From contig JALSKY010000320.1 of the NCBI GenBank assembly GCA_026988585.1, positions 1-5,566 of the forward strand: DNA of 5,566 nucleotides, read 5' to 3'. Of the stretch, positions 1 to 5,566 are shown in pieces; position 1 is the stretch's first letter; every line of letters begins with the position of its first letter. The position numbers and the translations under genes are program-made. This DNA is from Deltaproteobacteria bacterium. GTDB lineage: Bacteria > Desulfobacterota > Dissulfuribacteria > Dissulfuribacterales > QOAL01. A model generated the notes under the pieces. That model saw only the letters and a program-made list of their open reading frames with translations. It was not told where the DNA came from and searched no databases.

Positions 1-1
1 G

Positions 2-142
2 CTGGGGTTTGGCCCGGGAAAATACAAGGGCGAGATCAGGATCAAGGAGCTCTTTGGCACAGATGCCTCTCTTGCCGAGATCATGACCGGTAGCGGTTTT
101 GCCATCACCGATACAGTAAAGATGGCAGAGCTCGGAACTTGA
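2..142 (+). CDS. C-terminal fragment of an unrecognised protein
   Basis: An open frame enters from the left edge and ends at TGA 140-142, giving 46 residues. It begins LGFGPGKYKG, continues through IKELFGTDASLAEI, and ends KMAELGT. Smooth codon usage and conserved-looking Gly/Asp positions suggest the real end of a soluble protein. There is no membrane segment or cysteine motif. It lies 66 nt upstream of iorA on the same strand with no obvious terminator between them, so it may belong to the same transcription unit. I do not recognise the family, and assign no function; the rest of the gene is outside the window. Confidence 0.6.
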   Translation: MGFGPGKYKGEIRIKELFGTDASLAEIMTGSGFAITDTVKMAELGT

Positions 143-208
143 TGGACAATTTAACAGGCTGTTGAAGATAGAGACGAACTGAAAAGGGCTTGGAAAGGAA
201 GAAGAAAG

Positions 209-1906
209 ATGCACCCATTGCTCAAGTATTGTTCAGGTGAGAGGAGATTGCTGCTTGGAAACGAGGCAGTGGTGCGCGGCCTGCTGGAGGCAGGTTGCGG
301 GGTTGCTGCAGCCTACCCAGGTACGCCATCATCAGAGATCGGCAATAACCTCTTTTTTATAGCACAGGAGGAAGATAGCCCTATCTATTTTGAGTTCTCC
401 ACCAATGAAAAGGTAGCCATGGAGGTTGCTGCAGCAGCGGCAGCGTCTGGCGTCAGGTCTTTTACCTGCATGAAACATGTTGGAATGAATGTGGCCTCTG
501 ATGTGATGATGACCCTGGCTTATATAGGTGTGAAGGGTGGCATGGTCATCTTTGTTGCCGATGATCCCAGTATGCATTCCAGCCAGAATGAACAGGACAG
601 CCGGATCTTTGCCAGGTTTGCAAATCTTCCCATGCTGGAGCCCTCATCACCTCAGGAGATGAAGGATATGACCATAGAGGCCTTTGAGATCTCAGAGGCA
701 TTGGAGTTGCCGGTTATTGTCCGTTCCACCACCAGGACATCCCATGTAAGTGGCCCTGTGATCATGGGAGACCGTTGCCAGGATGTAAAGAGGCGTGGCA
801 GATTTCAGAAGGAGCTGTTTCGCTGGGTGCCTGTACCTGCTGTGGCAAGGCAGAGACACAAGTGGCTCCTGGAGCAGGTGGATAGGGCCGAGGATATGGC
901 GGTTTCATCCGGTTTCAACCGGGTTGAGGGGAATGGGCCCAGGGCAATTCTCTGTTCCGGTGTTTCCGTATCTCATGTCAGGGATGCTGTTAATGACCTT
1001 GGTGTCCATGACCGGGTCAGGCTGGTAGTCATGGGGTTTCCTCTCCCGTTCCCCAAAAGATTCGTGATGGATGCCCTTGAGGGAGTGGAAAAGGTCCTTG
1101 TTGTGGAGGAGCTGGAGCCGGTGATGGAGGAGCAGCTCAGGCTCATGCTGGATGATGCAGAGATGGATCTTCCTGTATTTGGAAAGGCAAGCGGAGATCT
1201 TCCCAGGCTCTATGAGTTCCAGCCGACAGACGTGGCCAGGGTCGTGGCAAAATTCACAGATGAAGATTTTTCTGAACCTGTTCTCCCTGATCTTTCTGGT
1301 ATGCCCGACCTCCCAATGAGACCCCCTACTATGTGCAAAGGGTGTCCTCACAGGGAGACCTACAACAATGTAAAAGAGGCACTGAAACAGCTTGGGATCG
1401 AGGAAAATACCATCTATCCCTCAGATATTGGGTGTTATACCCTTGCCCTTCTTCCGCCTATAAAGATGGCGGATTATCTCACATGTATGGGCTCAAGTGT
1501 GGGTACATCTGCAGGGTTTTCAGCTGCTACTGATCAGAAGGTGGTTTCATTTATCGGAGATTCCACCTTTTTTCATTCCGGTCTCTCACCATTGGCCAGT
1601 GCAGTCCATAACAAACATAACTTCTGCCTGGTGATTCTGGACAACAGCACTACTGCCATGACTGGTCAGCAGCCCCATCCAGGCATCTGGCTCAAACCGC
1701 CGGGGTTTGACAAGCCAACTATTTCTATTGAAGATGTAGTAAAGGCAATGGGTGTGAAAAATTTTGTCAGGATAAATCCCTACAAGAAACAGGAAGCCGT
1801 AGCTGCACTTAAGGAAATCCTTTCTATGGACGGAGTGTGTGTGGTGCTTTCAGAGGCTCCTTGTGTCCTTTACAAGAAGCGGGTTTCAGGGGGAAGGAAG
1901 AAATGA
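209..1906 (+). CDS. iorA: Indolepyruvate ferredoxin oxidoreductase, alpha subunit (IorA), lacking the C-terminal ferredoxin domain
   Basis: Large TPP-binding subunit of the cytoplasmic enzyme that decarboxylates indolepyruvate and other aryl pyruvates to aryl-acetyl-CoA, passing electrons to ferredoxin. The 565 residues show the N-terminal pyruvate-oxidoreductase-type domain (YPGTPSSEI 36-44, KHVGMN 89-94, SSQNEQDSR 124-132). A C-terminal TPP domain follows, with GDSTFFHSG at 450-458 and DNSTTAMTGQQPHPG at 478-492, the GD...N cofactor motif. MCKGCPH at 375-381, C409 in SDIGCY and C552 in SEAPC are spaced much like the four cluster ligands of 2-oxoacid oxidoreductase beta subunits; that they bind a proximal [4Fe-4S] cluster is inference. 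Oddity: family members usually reach about 600-650 residues and end in a ferredoxin-like domain with CxxCxxC motifs. This one stops just after the TPP domain, and iorB begins at the stop codon, so no frameshifted remnant can be hidden there. The ATG at 209 is preceded by AAGGA at 195-199. Substrate specificity cannot be read from sequence. Confidence 0.93.
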   Translation: MHPLLKYCSGERRLLLGNEAVVRGLLEAGCGVAAAYPGTPSSEIGNNLFFIAQEEDSPIYFEFSTNEKVAMEVAAAAAASGVRSFTCMKHVGMNVASDVMMTLAYIGVKGGMVIFVADDPSMHSSQNEQDSRIFARFANLPMLEPSSPQEMKDMTIEAFEISEALELPVIVRSTTRTSHVSGPVIMGDRCQDVKRRGRFQKELFRWVPVPAVARQRHKWLLEQVDRAEDMAVSSGFNRVEGNGPRAILCSGVSVSHVRDAVNDLGVHDRVRLVVMGFPLPFPKRFVMDALEGVEKVLVVEELEPVMEEQLRLMLDDAEMDLPVFGKASGDLPRLYEFQPTDVARVVAKFTDEDFSEPVLPDLSGMPDLPMRPPTMCKGCPHRETYNNVKEALKQLGIEENTIYPSDIGCYTLALLPPIKMADYLTCMGSSVGTSAGFSAATDQKVVSFIGDSTFFHSGLSPLASAVHNKHNFCLVILDNSTTAMTGQQPHPGIWLKPPGFDKPTISIEDVVKAMGVKNFVRINPYKKQEAVAALKEILSMDGVCVVLSEAPCVLYKKRVSGGRKK

Positions 1907-2493
1907 TGGACAGGAAACGTATTCTCATAACCGGTGTAGGCGGTCAGGGCAATCTGCTTGCAGCAAGGCTTCTTGGACATGCAGCCATTACCATGGATAT
2001 TCCTGTAAGGATAAGTGAGGTGCATGGTATGGCCCAGAGAGGGGGAGTGGTAGAGTCTGCAGTAATGTTGGGTGGTATTGAAAGCCCTATCATCTCAAGA
2101 GGGCAGGCCGATGTGCTCTTGAGTTTCGAGCCCCTGGAGACTCTGCGTTCACTGAACAAGTGCAGCAGTAAATCAACTGTTATAACCAATACCAGGCCAA
2201 TCGTACCTTTTACAGTCAAACTGGGTCAGGCAGAATATCCTGAGATGGATGAGTGGTTTTCCTTTATGGAGAAGAATTTTGCCAGATTTCATGCCATAGA
2301 TGCGGATGCCATGGCCAGAGAGGCTGGTACTGCAAAGGCAGTAAATGTGGTAATGCTTGGCGCCCTTATAGGGACCGGAATTCTCCCCTTTTCAAGAGCA
2401 GTCATGGAGGAGACCATAAAAAATGTGGTCAAACCCAAGTTTGTAGATGCCAATATCAAGGCCCTTGGCCTTGGTGCAGAGGCGGTTCAGTAA
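1906..2493 (+). CDS. iorB: Indolepyruvate ferredoxin oxidoreductase, beta subunit (IorB)
   Basis: Small subunit partner of IorA, made almost wholly of the gamma-type domain of pyruvate/ketoacid oxidoreductases. The 195 residues carry the Rossmann-like glycine motif GVGGQGN at 11-17, the family signature SEVHGMAQRGG at 37-47 and AVNVVMLGAL at 145-154, all typical of IorB. The length is normal for the family. Start choice: two in-frame ATGs lie at the iorA stop. The one at 1906 sits 7 nt after AGGA (1895-1898) and overlaps the TGA by one base. The one at 1903 would leave only 4 nt and add one methionine. Either way translation is coupled to iorA, consistent with a stoichiometric two-subunit complex. 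No cysteine cluster motif is present, so the beta subunit does not supply the ferredoxin domain missing from IorA. Confidence 0.93.
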   Translation: MDRKRILITGVGGQGNLLAARLLGHAAITMDIPVRISEVHGMAQRGGVVESAVMLGGIESPIISRGQADVLLSFEPLETLRSLNKCSSKSTVITNTRPIVPFTVKLGQAEYPEMDEWFSFMEKNFARFHAIDADAMAREAGTAKAVNVVMLGALIGTGILPFSRAVMEETIKNVVKPKFVDANIKALGLGAEAVQ

Positions 2494-2513
2494 TGGATAA
2501 ACAAGAGAACGAT

Positions 2514-2522
2514 AAGGTGAGG
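2514..2522 (+). promoter_or_regulatory. Ribosome binding site that decides the lipoprotein start
   Basis: AAGGTGAGG contains AGGTGA, a match to the anti-Shine-Dalgarno sequence, ending 8 nt before the ATG at 2529. The alternative upstream ATG at 2493 overlaps the iorB stop (TAATG) but has only a GAGG 10 nt upstream. The strong site favours 2529 as the main start. Confidence 0.55.
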
Positions 2523-2528
2523 ATTGAT

Positions 2529-2816
2529 ATGGTCTGTAGAAGAAGGGGATGGCTATGGGGCCTCCTTCCGTTGATCTTGATAACCATGTTCCTGGTCTCT
2601 GGCTGCACTGAGAGACAGCGGAAGGATTTGAAACATTTCAAAAGCGATATCATTGGATTGAAGCGTAAGGTAACCCTTTATGACTGCAACGGTCGTGTAA
2701 TCAGGAGTTGGGAAGGCAGGTTCAAGATAGAGGTGCAGGGGGGATATATCTCCTTTATTGATGATTCCGGCAAGGATATAAAGGTCAGCGGAACAGTTGT
2801 AGTTGAAGAGCTGTAA
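2529..2816 (+). CDS. Small predicted lipoprotein
   Basis: A 95-residue protein with a textbook lipoprotein signal: basic N-region CRRR (3-6), hydrophobic core from about residue 8 to 23, and lipobox VSGC at 23-26. The predicted mature protein is about 70 residues anchored by lipidated Cys26. Residue +2 is Thr, which by the E. coli rule would allow sorting to the outer membrane. The mature part reads as an alternating-strand, probably beta-rich domain (VTLYDCNGRVIRSW at 46-59, then GGYISFIDDSGK), with one further cysteine. From memory it resembles small lipoproteins of phages and anaerobes with a 'VTLYD.NG..I.SW' pattern; I cannot verify a family. An upstream in-frame ATG at 2493 would add 12 residues and overlap the iorB stop, but gives a long signal peptide of 37. 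Function unknown; its position behind iorB is probably operon packing rather than a shared role. Confidence 0.78.
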   Translation: MVCRRRGWLWGLLPLILITMFLVSGCTERQRKDLKHFKSDIIGLKRKVTLYDCNGRVIRSWEGRFKIEVQGGYISFIDDSGKDIKVSGTVVVEEL

Positions 2817-2929
2817 CCGGAGCAGTTGCTTATTTAGCAGGCCTGCCTGTCCAGATGCGGGTATAGTGGGCATTCCGATTCAGCTATCGGGTCAGTAACT
2901 ACTTCTGATGAAGGTGTTGAAGAGATCCA
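2817..2929 (+). other. Intergenic gap before scpB with a weak hairpin
   Basis: This is the longest plus-strand gap between complete genes. It holds the self-complementary decamer GCAGGCCTGC at 2837-2846 and a short hairpin, CCGAT (2875-2879) with ATCGG (2886-2890) around a 6-nt loop. Neither is followed by a T-run, so no intrinsic terminator is evident. TATAGT at 2862-2867 resembles a -10 box but has no matching -35 about 17 nt upstream. A separate promoter for scpB is possible but not shown. Confidence 0.3.
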
Positions 2930-3490
2930 TTGGAACCTTCAAGGCTTAGGGCAATCATAGAGGCAATTCTTTTCTGTGCGGAGCATCCTGTTCCGGTCAA
3001 GAGGTTTTGTGAGCTGATCCCTGAGGCTGACAGGGATCAGATACTTCAGGCCATTTCTGTCCTGGAGCTATCCCTGCATAAAGAGGATAGAGGAATAGAG
3101 CTGGCACAGGTGGCCGGGGGGTACCGTCTCCAAACCAAAGTGGATTGTACCCTTTGGGTTCAGCGGGCTGCCAGAAAGGCTCCGGAACGGTTGAGCCGGG
3201 CGTCCCTTGAGACCCTGGCTGCAATTGCGTATCATCAGCCTGTTACCAGGGCCGAGATAGAAAAGCTCAGGGGGGTGGATTCCAGTGGTATCATTCGCAG
3301 CCTTCTGGACCGTAAACTCATCAGGATAACAGGTCGCAAGGATCTTCCCGGCAGGCCGCTTCTTTATGGAACCACCAGGAGATTCCTGGAGCTGTTTCAT
3401 CTGGAAAATCTCGATGATCTTCCCTCTGCCCGGGAACTCAAGGATCTTTCTGAGACCAGCGAAAAACAGCTCTCTCTCTTTTCCAGGTGA
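2930..3490 (+). CDS. scpB: Segregation and condensation protein B (ScpB), TTG start
   Basis: Winged-helix subunit that, with the kleisin ScpA, bridges the heads of the SMC chromosome-condensation ATPase. At 186 residues it has the usual family length. The first winged-helix region covers roughly 5-80 (RAIIEAILFCAEHP at 7-20; VAGGYRL at 61-67, a typical family stretch). The second covers about 85-160 and carries the strongest signature: LSRASLETLAAIAYHQPVTR at 88-107, EIEKLRGVDS, GRPLLYGTT at 141-149, and FLELFHLENLDDLP. The start must be TTG at 2930, because an in-frame TGA sits at 2918-2920 and no ATG or GTG lies between; AAGGTG at 2911-2916 is rather distant (13 nt). The usual partner scpA is not in the window and no kleisin-like gene precedes it. 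The stop overlaps the next gene's GTG (GTGA), implying coupled translation. Confidence 0.93.
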   Translation: MEPSRLRAIIEAILFCAEHPVPVKRFCELIPEADRDQILQAISVLELSLHKEDRGIELAQVAGGYRLQTKVDCTLWVQRAARKAPERLSRASLETLAAIAYHQPVTRAEIEKLRGVDSSGIIRSLLDRKLIRITGRKDLPGRPLLYGTTRRFLELFHLENLDDLPSARELKDLSETSEKQLSLFSR

Positions 3491-5052
3491 TCAACCGCGC
3501 CAATGGTATTTTTATGGAATGTGACCTTATGGCAGCTACTGGTCGGAATCTCAAATTCATCATGACTGCAGCCCTTGAACAGGAGCTGCCCCTGGATCTG
3601 CTGAAGGAGGCGGGCATCCCCGTCTTTTCTGCCAGGGCGGTTGCATCCGGAATCTTGCAGTCAAGATCGTTTAAGCAATCTGGCGTGAATGCAGCCGTGG
3701 TGATAACAGGTGTGGGGCCGGAAAGGGCACGCATGGCTGCCAAGGCCATCTGCCAGGCCCTTTCTCCACATATTCCCCTTTTTGTCCTGAATCTCGGTAC
3801 AGCCGGCCTGCCGAAAACAGTGGCTGGTTCGAGCCCAGTCAATGCCCGGTTTTCACCTGGTTCTCTGCTGTATCCCGCGGAGATTTTAGTCCCTGACAGG
3901 GGCTTTAATATGGTGCAGGATCGGTATTTTCCTATTGCCCCGGCCAGCAACTGTCCTGTCCATGATATCTCAACCCTGATCTCTCTCTCTGAACCCCTGC
4001 TTTCCGGGGACCTTTCTGGTGATGCAGCATCCGGGGTCTATTTTGGGAAAAAGGGCATTGCCGTGGATATGGAGGCAGGCTTTCAGGCAGAGGTATTTGA
4101 ACAATACAATATCCCCTTTTATACAGTAAAGGCGGTGAGTGACTTCTGTGATGACGAATCTCTCTTTTATGACAATCTCTCCTTGATCAGGGACAGGTTT
4201 GCCAGGCTGCTGTCTCCACTTCTATGCGGTCATGACCAGGTATCTGTCGTAATTCCAGTGAGAAACAGGCCTCAAAAGGTGGTAAGGGCCATAGATTCCG
4301 TGTTGTCCCAGATCCAGCCCCCAAGGGAGCTGATAGTGGTGGATGACTGCTCTAAGGATGATACAGCCATGCAGGTGGAGAAGAGATTTGGCCAGGCAGT
4401 GCATCTCATCCGCATGGACCAGCATGGCGGCGTGGCCAGGGCCAGAAACATTGGAATAGGGCATAGCACAGGCCAGTGGATAGCACTCCTTGATTCTGAT
4501 GATGAGTGGAAGCCTGGGATGCTTCAGTCTCTGTCAGAGTTTCACAGGCAGAATCCATTTTTTGAGATATCTCAGTGTGATGAGATCTGGATCCGGAACG
4601 GGAGGCGGGTAAACAGAAGGAAATATCACTTGAAGCAGGAGGGGTGGATATGGGATATCAGCCTTGAACGGTGCATGATAAGCCCGTCTGCAGTGATGTT
4701 CAGCCGGCGGCTCTTTGAGCTCATGGGGCCGTTTCGTGAGGATTTCCCAGCCTGTGAAGATTATGATCTGTGGCTCAGGATAACCCGCTTTTTCCCTGTG
4801 GGGCTTGATCCGGAACCAAACCTGATAAAGTATGGAGGGCATCCTGACCAGCTCTCACGGACGGTGCCGGTTCTGGACCGGTTTCGGGTAGAGGCCCTGC
4901 GTCAGGCCCTTGTCCAGGAAAGAGACAGAAGAAGGATTGCAGAGCTCAAGAAGGTGCTCAGAAACAAGCTGTGGATATTGAAGCAGGGGGCAGAAAAGCG
5001 GGGGCTTGTAAGAGATGTGCAGAGGTATGATGCCCTGCTGCAGGGGCTTTGA
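3487..5052 (+). CDS. Fusion protein: MTA/SAH-nucleosidase-like phosphorylase domain plus family 2 glycosyltransferase
   Basis: A 521-residue cytoplasmic protein with no signal peptide or membrane segment. Residues about 22-245 form a nucleoside phosphorylase/nucleosidase domain (PNP_UDP_1 type). Visible are ALEQE 29-33, GTAG 104-107, VDMEA 193-197 and VKAVSD 214-219. E33, E196 and D219 match the catalytic/ribose set of E. coli MTA/SAH nucleosidase (E12, E174, D197) in spacing, so hydrolysis or phosphorolysis of a purine nucleoside is plausible. Residues about 251-460 form a GT-A family 2 glycosyltransferase: VSVVIPVRNR 252-261, VVDDCSKDD 284-292, the metal-binding LDSDDEW 335-341, and the candidate catalytic ED at 424-425 in CEDYDLW. 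A charged, probably helical tail (about 465-515) ends the protein. The GTG at 3487 overlaps the scpB stop but has no clear Shine-Dalgarno; ATG 3514 or 3529 are alternatives, all before the first conserved residue. Substrates are unknown; the two halves are firm, the joint role is not. Confidence 0.88.
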   Translation: MINRANGIFMECDLMAATGRNLKFIMTAALEQELPLDLLKEAGIPVFSARAVASGILQSRSFKQSGVNAAVVITGVGPERARMAAKAICQALSPHIPLFVLNLGTAGLPKTVAGSSPVNARFSPGSLLYPAEILVPDRGFNMVQDRYFPIAPASNCPVHDISTLISLSEPLLSGDLSGDAASGVYFGKKGIAVDMEAGFQAEVFEQYNIPFYTVKAVSDFCDDESLFYDNLSLIRDRFARLLSPLLCGHDQVSVVIPVRNRPQKVVRAIDSVLSQIQPPRELIVVDDCSKDDTAMQVEKRFGQAVHLIRMDQHGGVARARNIGIGHSTGQWIALLDSDDEWKPGMLQSLSEFHRQNPFFEISQCDEIWIRNGRRVNRRKYHLKQEGWIWDISLERCMISPSAVMFSRRLFELMGPFREDFPACEDYDLWLRITRFFPVGLDPEPNLIKYGGHPDQLSRTVPVLDRFRVEALRQALVQERDRRRIAELKKVLRNKLWILKQGAEKRGLVRDVQRYDALLQGL

Positions 5053-5063
5053 CAGGTGATCTC

Positions 5064-5115
5064 AAAAAATACACTTCAGCCTGAATTATGCAGCCCGAGG
5101 GTTTTAAATTCAGGC
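5064..5115 (-). terminator. Possible intrinsic terminator for the integrase transcript
   Basis: GCCTGAATT (5079-5087) pairs perfectly with AATTCAGGC (5107-5115) across a 19-nt loop. Read on the minus strand, the stem is followed after 9 nt by a run of six T (the A-run 5064-5069). That is the orientation expected for stopping transcription leaving the integrase gene toward the fusion gene. The long loop, modest stem and distance to the T-run make it weak. On the plus strand there is no downstream T-run. Confidence 0.3.
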
Positions 5116-5172
5116 CCGTAAAGGCTCATAGCTTCGGGAGTAAGGCTGTTTAACCACCCGCTTCGCTCGACA

Positions 5173-5191
5173 GACACAGACGGACACAGAC
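5173..5191. repeat. Short direct repeat GACACAGAC x2
   Basis: GACACAGAC occurs at 5173-5181 and again at 5183-5191 with a single G between. It lies directly beside the GC-rich inverted repeat and may be part of the same element. The low-complexity purine/C pattern differs from the neighbouring coding DNA. Confidence 0.6.
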
Positions 5192-5192
5192 A

Positions 5193-5222
5193 TTTCCCGC
5201 CCGCCGACTGGCGGACGGGAAA
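5193..5222. repeat. GC-rich 13-bp inverted repeat (hairpin)
   Basis: TTTCCCGCCCGCC (5193-5205) faces GGCGGACGGGAAA (5210-5222) around a GACT loop. There is one mismatch, C5200 with A5215. Transcribed from the minus strand that pair becomes G-U, so the RNA stem is unbroken over 13 bp. It begins 25 nt past the integrase stop. There is no U-tract on either side, so it is not a canonical intrinsic terminator; it could still stabilise 3' ends, slow polymerase from both sides, or be one copy of a dispersed palindromic repeat. Confidence 0.75.
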
Positions 5223-5247
5223 CTCCAAGGAAAACCTTAATCCCGGT

Positions 5248-5566
5248 TTACGCATCAAGAGGACTCACCATCCGGGCTATATCCCTGTCCATGACATGGG
5301 TGTAGCTCTCTGTTGTCTTTAGATCCTGGTGCCCCATAAGTTCCTGCAATACCCGGATGTTTATCCCATTTTCCAGCATGTGAGTTGCAAAGCTGTGCCT
5401 GAGGGTGTGACATGTCACTCTTTTTTCAAACCCTGCTTTGTTGGCGGCCCGCTTTATCGCCTTCTGAAGGCCGGACTCCAGAACGTGGAAACGACGGATC
5501 TCACCTGTCCTGGGATCTTCTGCCAGTTTTTTGGCAGGAAACAGATATTGCCACCTGGTCTCTCTT
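5248..5566 (-). CDS. intI: Integron-type tyrosine recombinase (IntI-like), C-terminal part, cut by the window edge
   Basis: The minus-strand frame runs from the right edge to TAA (complement of 5248-5250), giving 105 residues of the catalytic domain. Visible are HTLRHSFATHMLENG (fragment residues 53-67) with box II His53 and Arg56, the LMGHQD histidine at 79, and the nucleophile Tyr88 in ESYTHV (codon 5302-5304). The piece before box II, WQYLFPAKKLAEDPRTG at 5-21 followed by EIRRFHVLE, corresponds to the extra segment that separates integron integrases from ordinary XerC/D or phage integrases. The end, MVSPLDA, recalls the VRSPLDAL of IntI1. About 230 N-terminal residues, including the first catalytic arginine, lie outside. 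The enzyme would recombine attI and attC sites to insert or excise gene cassettes. In the usual layout attI and the cassettes lie upstream of the gene, beyond the right edge. The visible part has no frameshift or stop. Confidence 0.88.
   Translation of the reverse strand, partial: RETRWQYLFPAKKLAEDPRTGEIRRFHVLESGLQKAIKRAANKAGFEKRVTCHTLRHSFATHMLENGINIRVLQELMGHQDLKTTESYTHVMDRDIARMVSPLDA

Larger units (their letters stand above)
5053..5247. other. Convergent non-coding region rich in repeats
   Basis: 195 bases separate the plus-strand fusion gene from the minus-strand integrase. I see no credible gene. The stretch holds an AT-mixed hairpin (5079-5115), the near-repeats GTAAAGGCT (5118-5126) and GTAAGGCT (5140-5147), a direct repeat of GACACAGAC (5173-5191) and a GC-rich hairpin (5193-5222). 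Such density suggests a dispersed repeat element or a relic of mobile DNA next to the integrase, but only one copy is visible. Confidence 0.5.

Noticed and set aside
905..1351. A 148-codon minus-strand open frame
   Set aside because: It lies opposite the conserved iorA coding region and its translation shows no recognisable domain.
2253..2492. Extension of the lipoprotein frame upstream into iorB
   Set aside because: This part overlaps conserved iorB sequence; the signal peptide and a strong ribosome binding site place the start at 2529 (or 2493).
2826..2867. A promoter from TTGCTT (2826) and TATAGT (2862)
   Set aside because: The spacing is 30 nt, far from the usual 16-18, and no better -35 is present.
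3438..3950. A 170-codon minus-strand open frame
   Set aside because: It is opposite the end of scpB and the nucleosidase domain, both with clear family motifs; its protein is low in structure and rich in Arg/Ser, as expected of a shadow frame.
5149..5222. Possible attC site, because GTTTAAC at 5149-5155 fits the RYYYAAC core and a strong hairpin follows
   Set aside because: No matching GTTRRRY core is found at the other end in the right place, and the stem has no inner box pair or extruded bases of the attC kind. The location downstream of the integrase is also wrong for the usual array.
5076..5258. A 60-codon minus-strand open frame in the spacer
   Set aside because: It runs through both hairpins and the direct repeats, overlaps the integrase end in another frame, and has no recognisable motif.

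Overview
This window reads as bacterial chromosome, most likely from an anaerobic Gram-negative of the Desulfobacterota/deltaproteobacterial kind. That assignment is an inference. It rests on an IorAB-type 2-oxoacid oxidoreductase, a lipoprotein with an ordinary lipobox, ScpB, heavy use of AGG arginine codons, and an integron-type integrase. No rRNA or tRNA is present to fix the taxonomy.

Layout, left to right. (a) 2-142: the last 46 codons of an unrecognised plus-strand gene. (b) 209-1906 and 1906-2493: iorA and iorB, the two subunits of an indolepyruvate (aryl-pyruvate) ferredoxin oxidoreductase. IorA lacks the C-terminal ferredoxin domain usual for the family. (c) 2529-2816: a small predicted lipoprotein directly behind iorB. 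(d) 2817-2929: a short intergenic gap with no convincing promoter. (e) 2930-3490: scpB (condensin accessory factor), starting at TTG. (f) 3487-5052: a gene overlapping scpB by 4 nt. It encodes a two-domain protein, an MTA/SAH-nucleosidase-type nucleoside phosphorylase domain fused to a GT-A family 2 glycosyltransferase. (g) 5053-5247: a convergent non-coding stretch with strong inverted and direct repeats. (h) 5248 to the right edge, minus strand: the C-terminal third of an integron-type tyrosine recombinase (IntI-like).

The plus-strand genes are tightly packed, with stop/start overlaps at iorA/iorB and scpB/fusion, so they probably lie in one or two transcription units. iorAB would oxidise aryl pyruvates from aromatic amino acid breakdown to aryl-acetyl-CoA with reduction of ferredoxin. 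scpB and the fusion gene are not obviously linked to that pathway. The integrase points the other way. In the usual integron layout, attI and any gene cassettes lie upstream of intI, which here means beyond the right edge.

The most noteworthy items are the nucleosidase-glycosyltransferase fusion with apparently intact active sites in both halves, the edge-truncated integron integrase, and the ferredoxin-less IorA. I found no CRISPR array, RNA gene, insertion sequence or convincing attC site.
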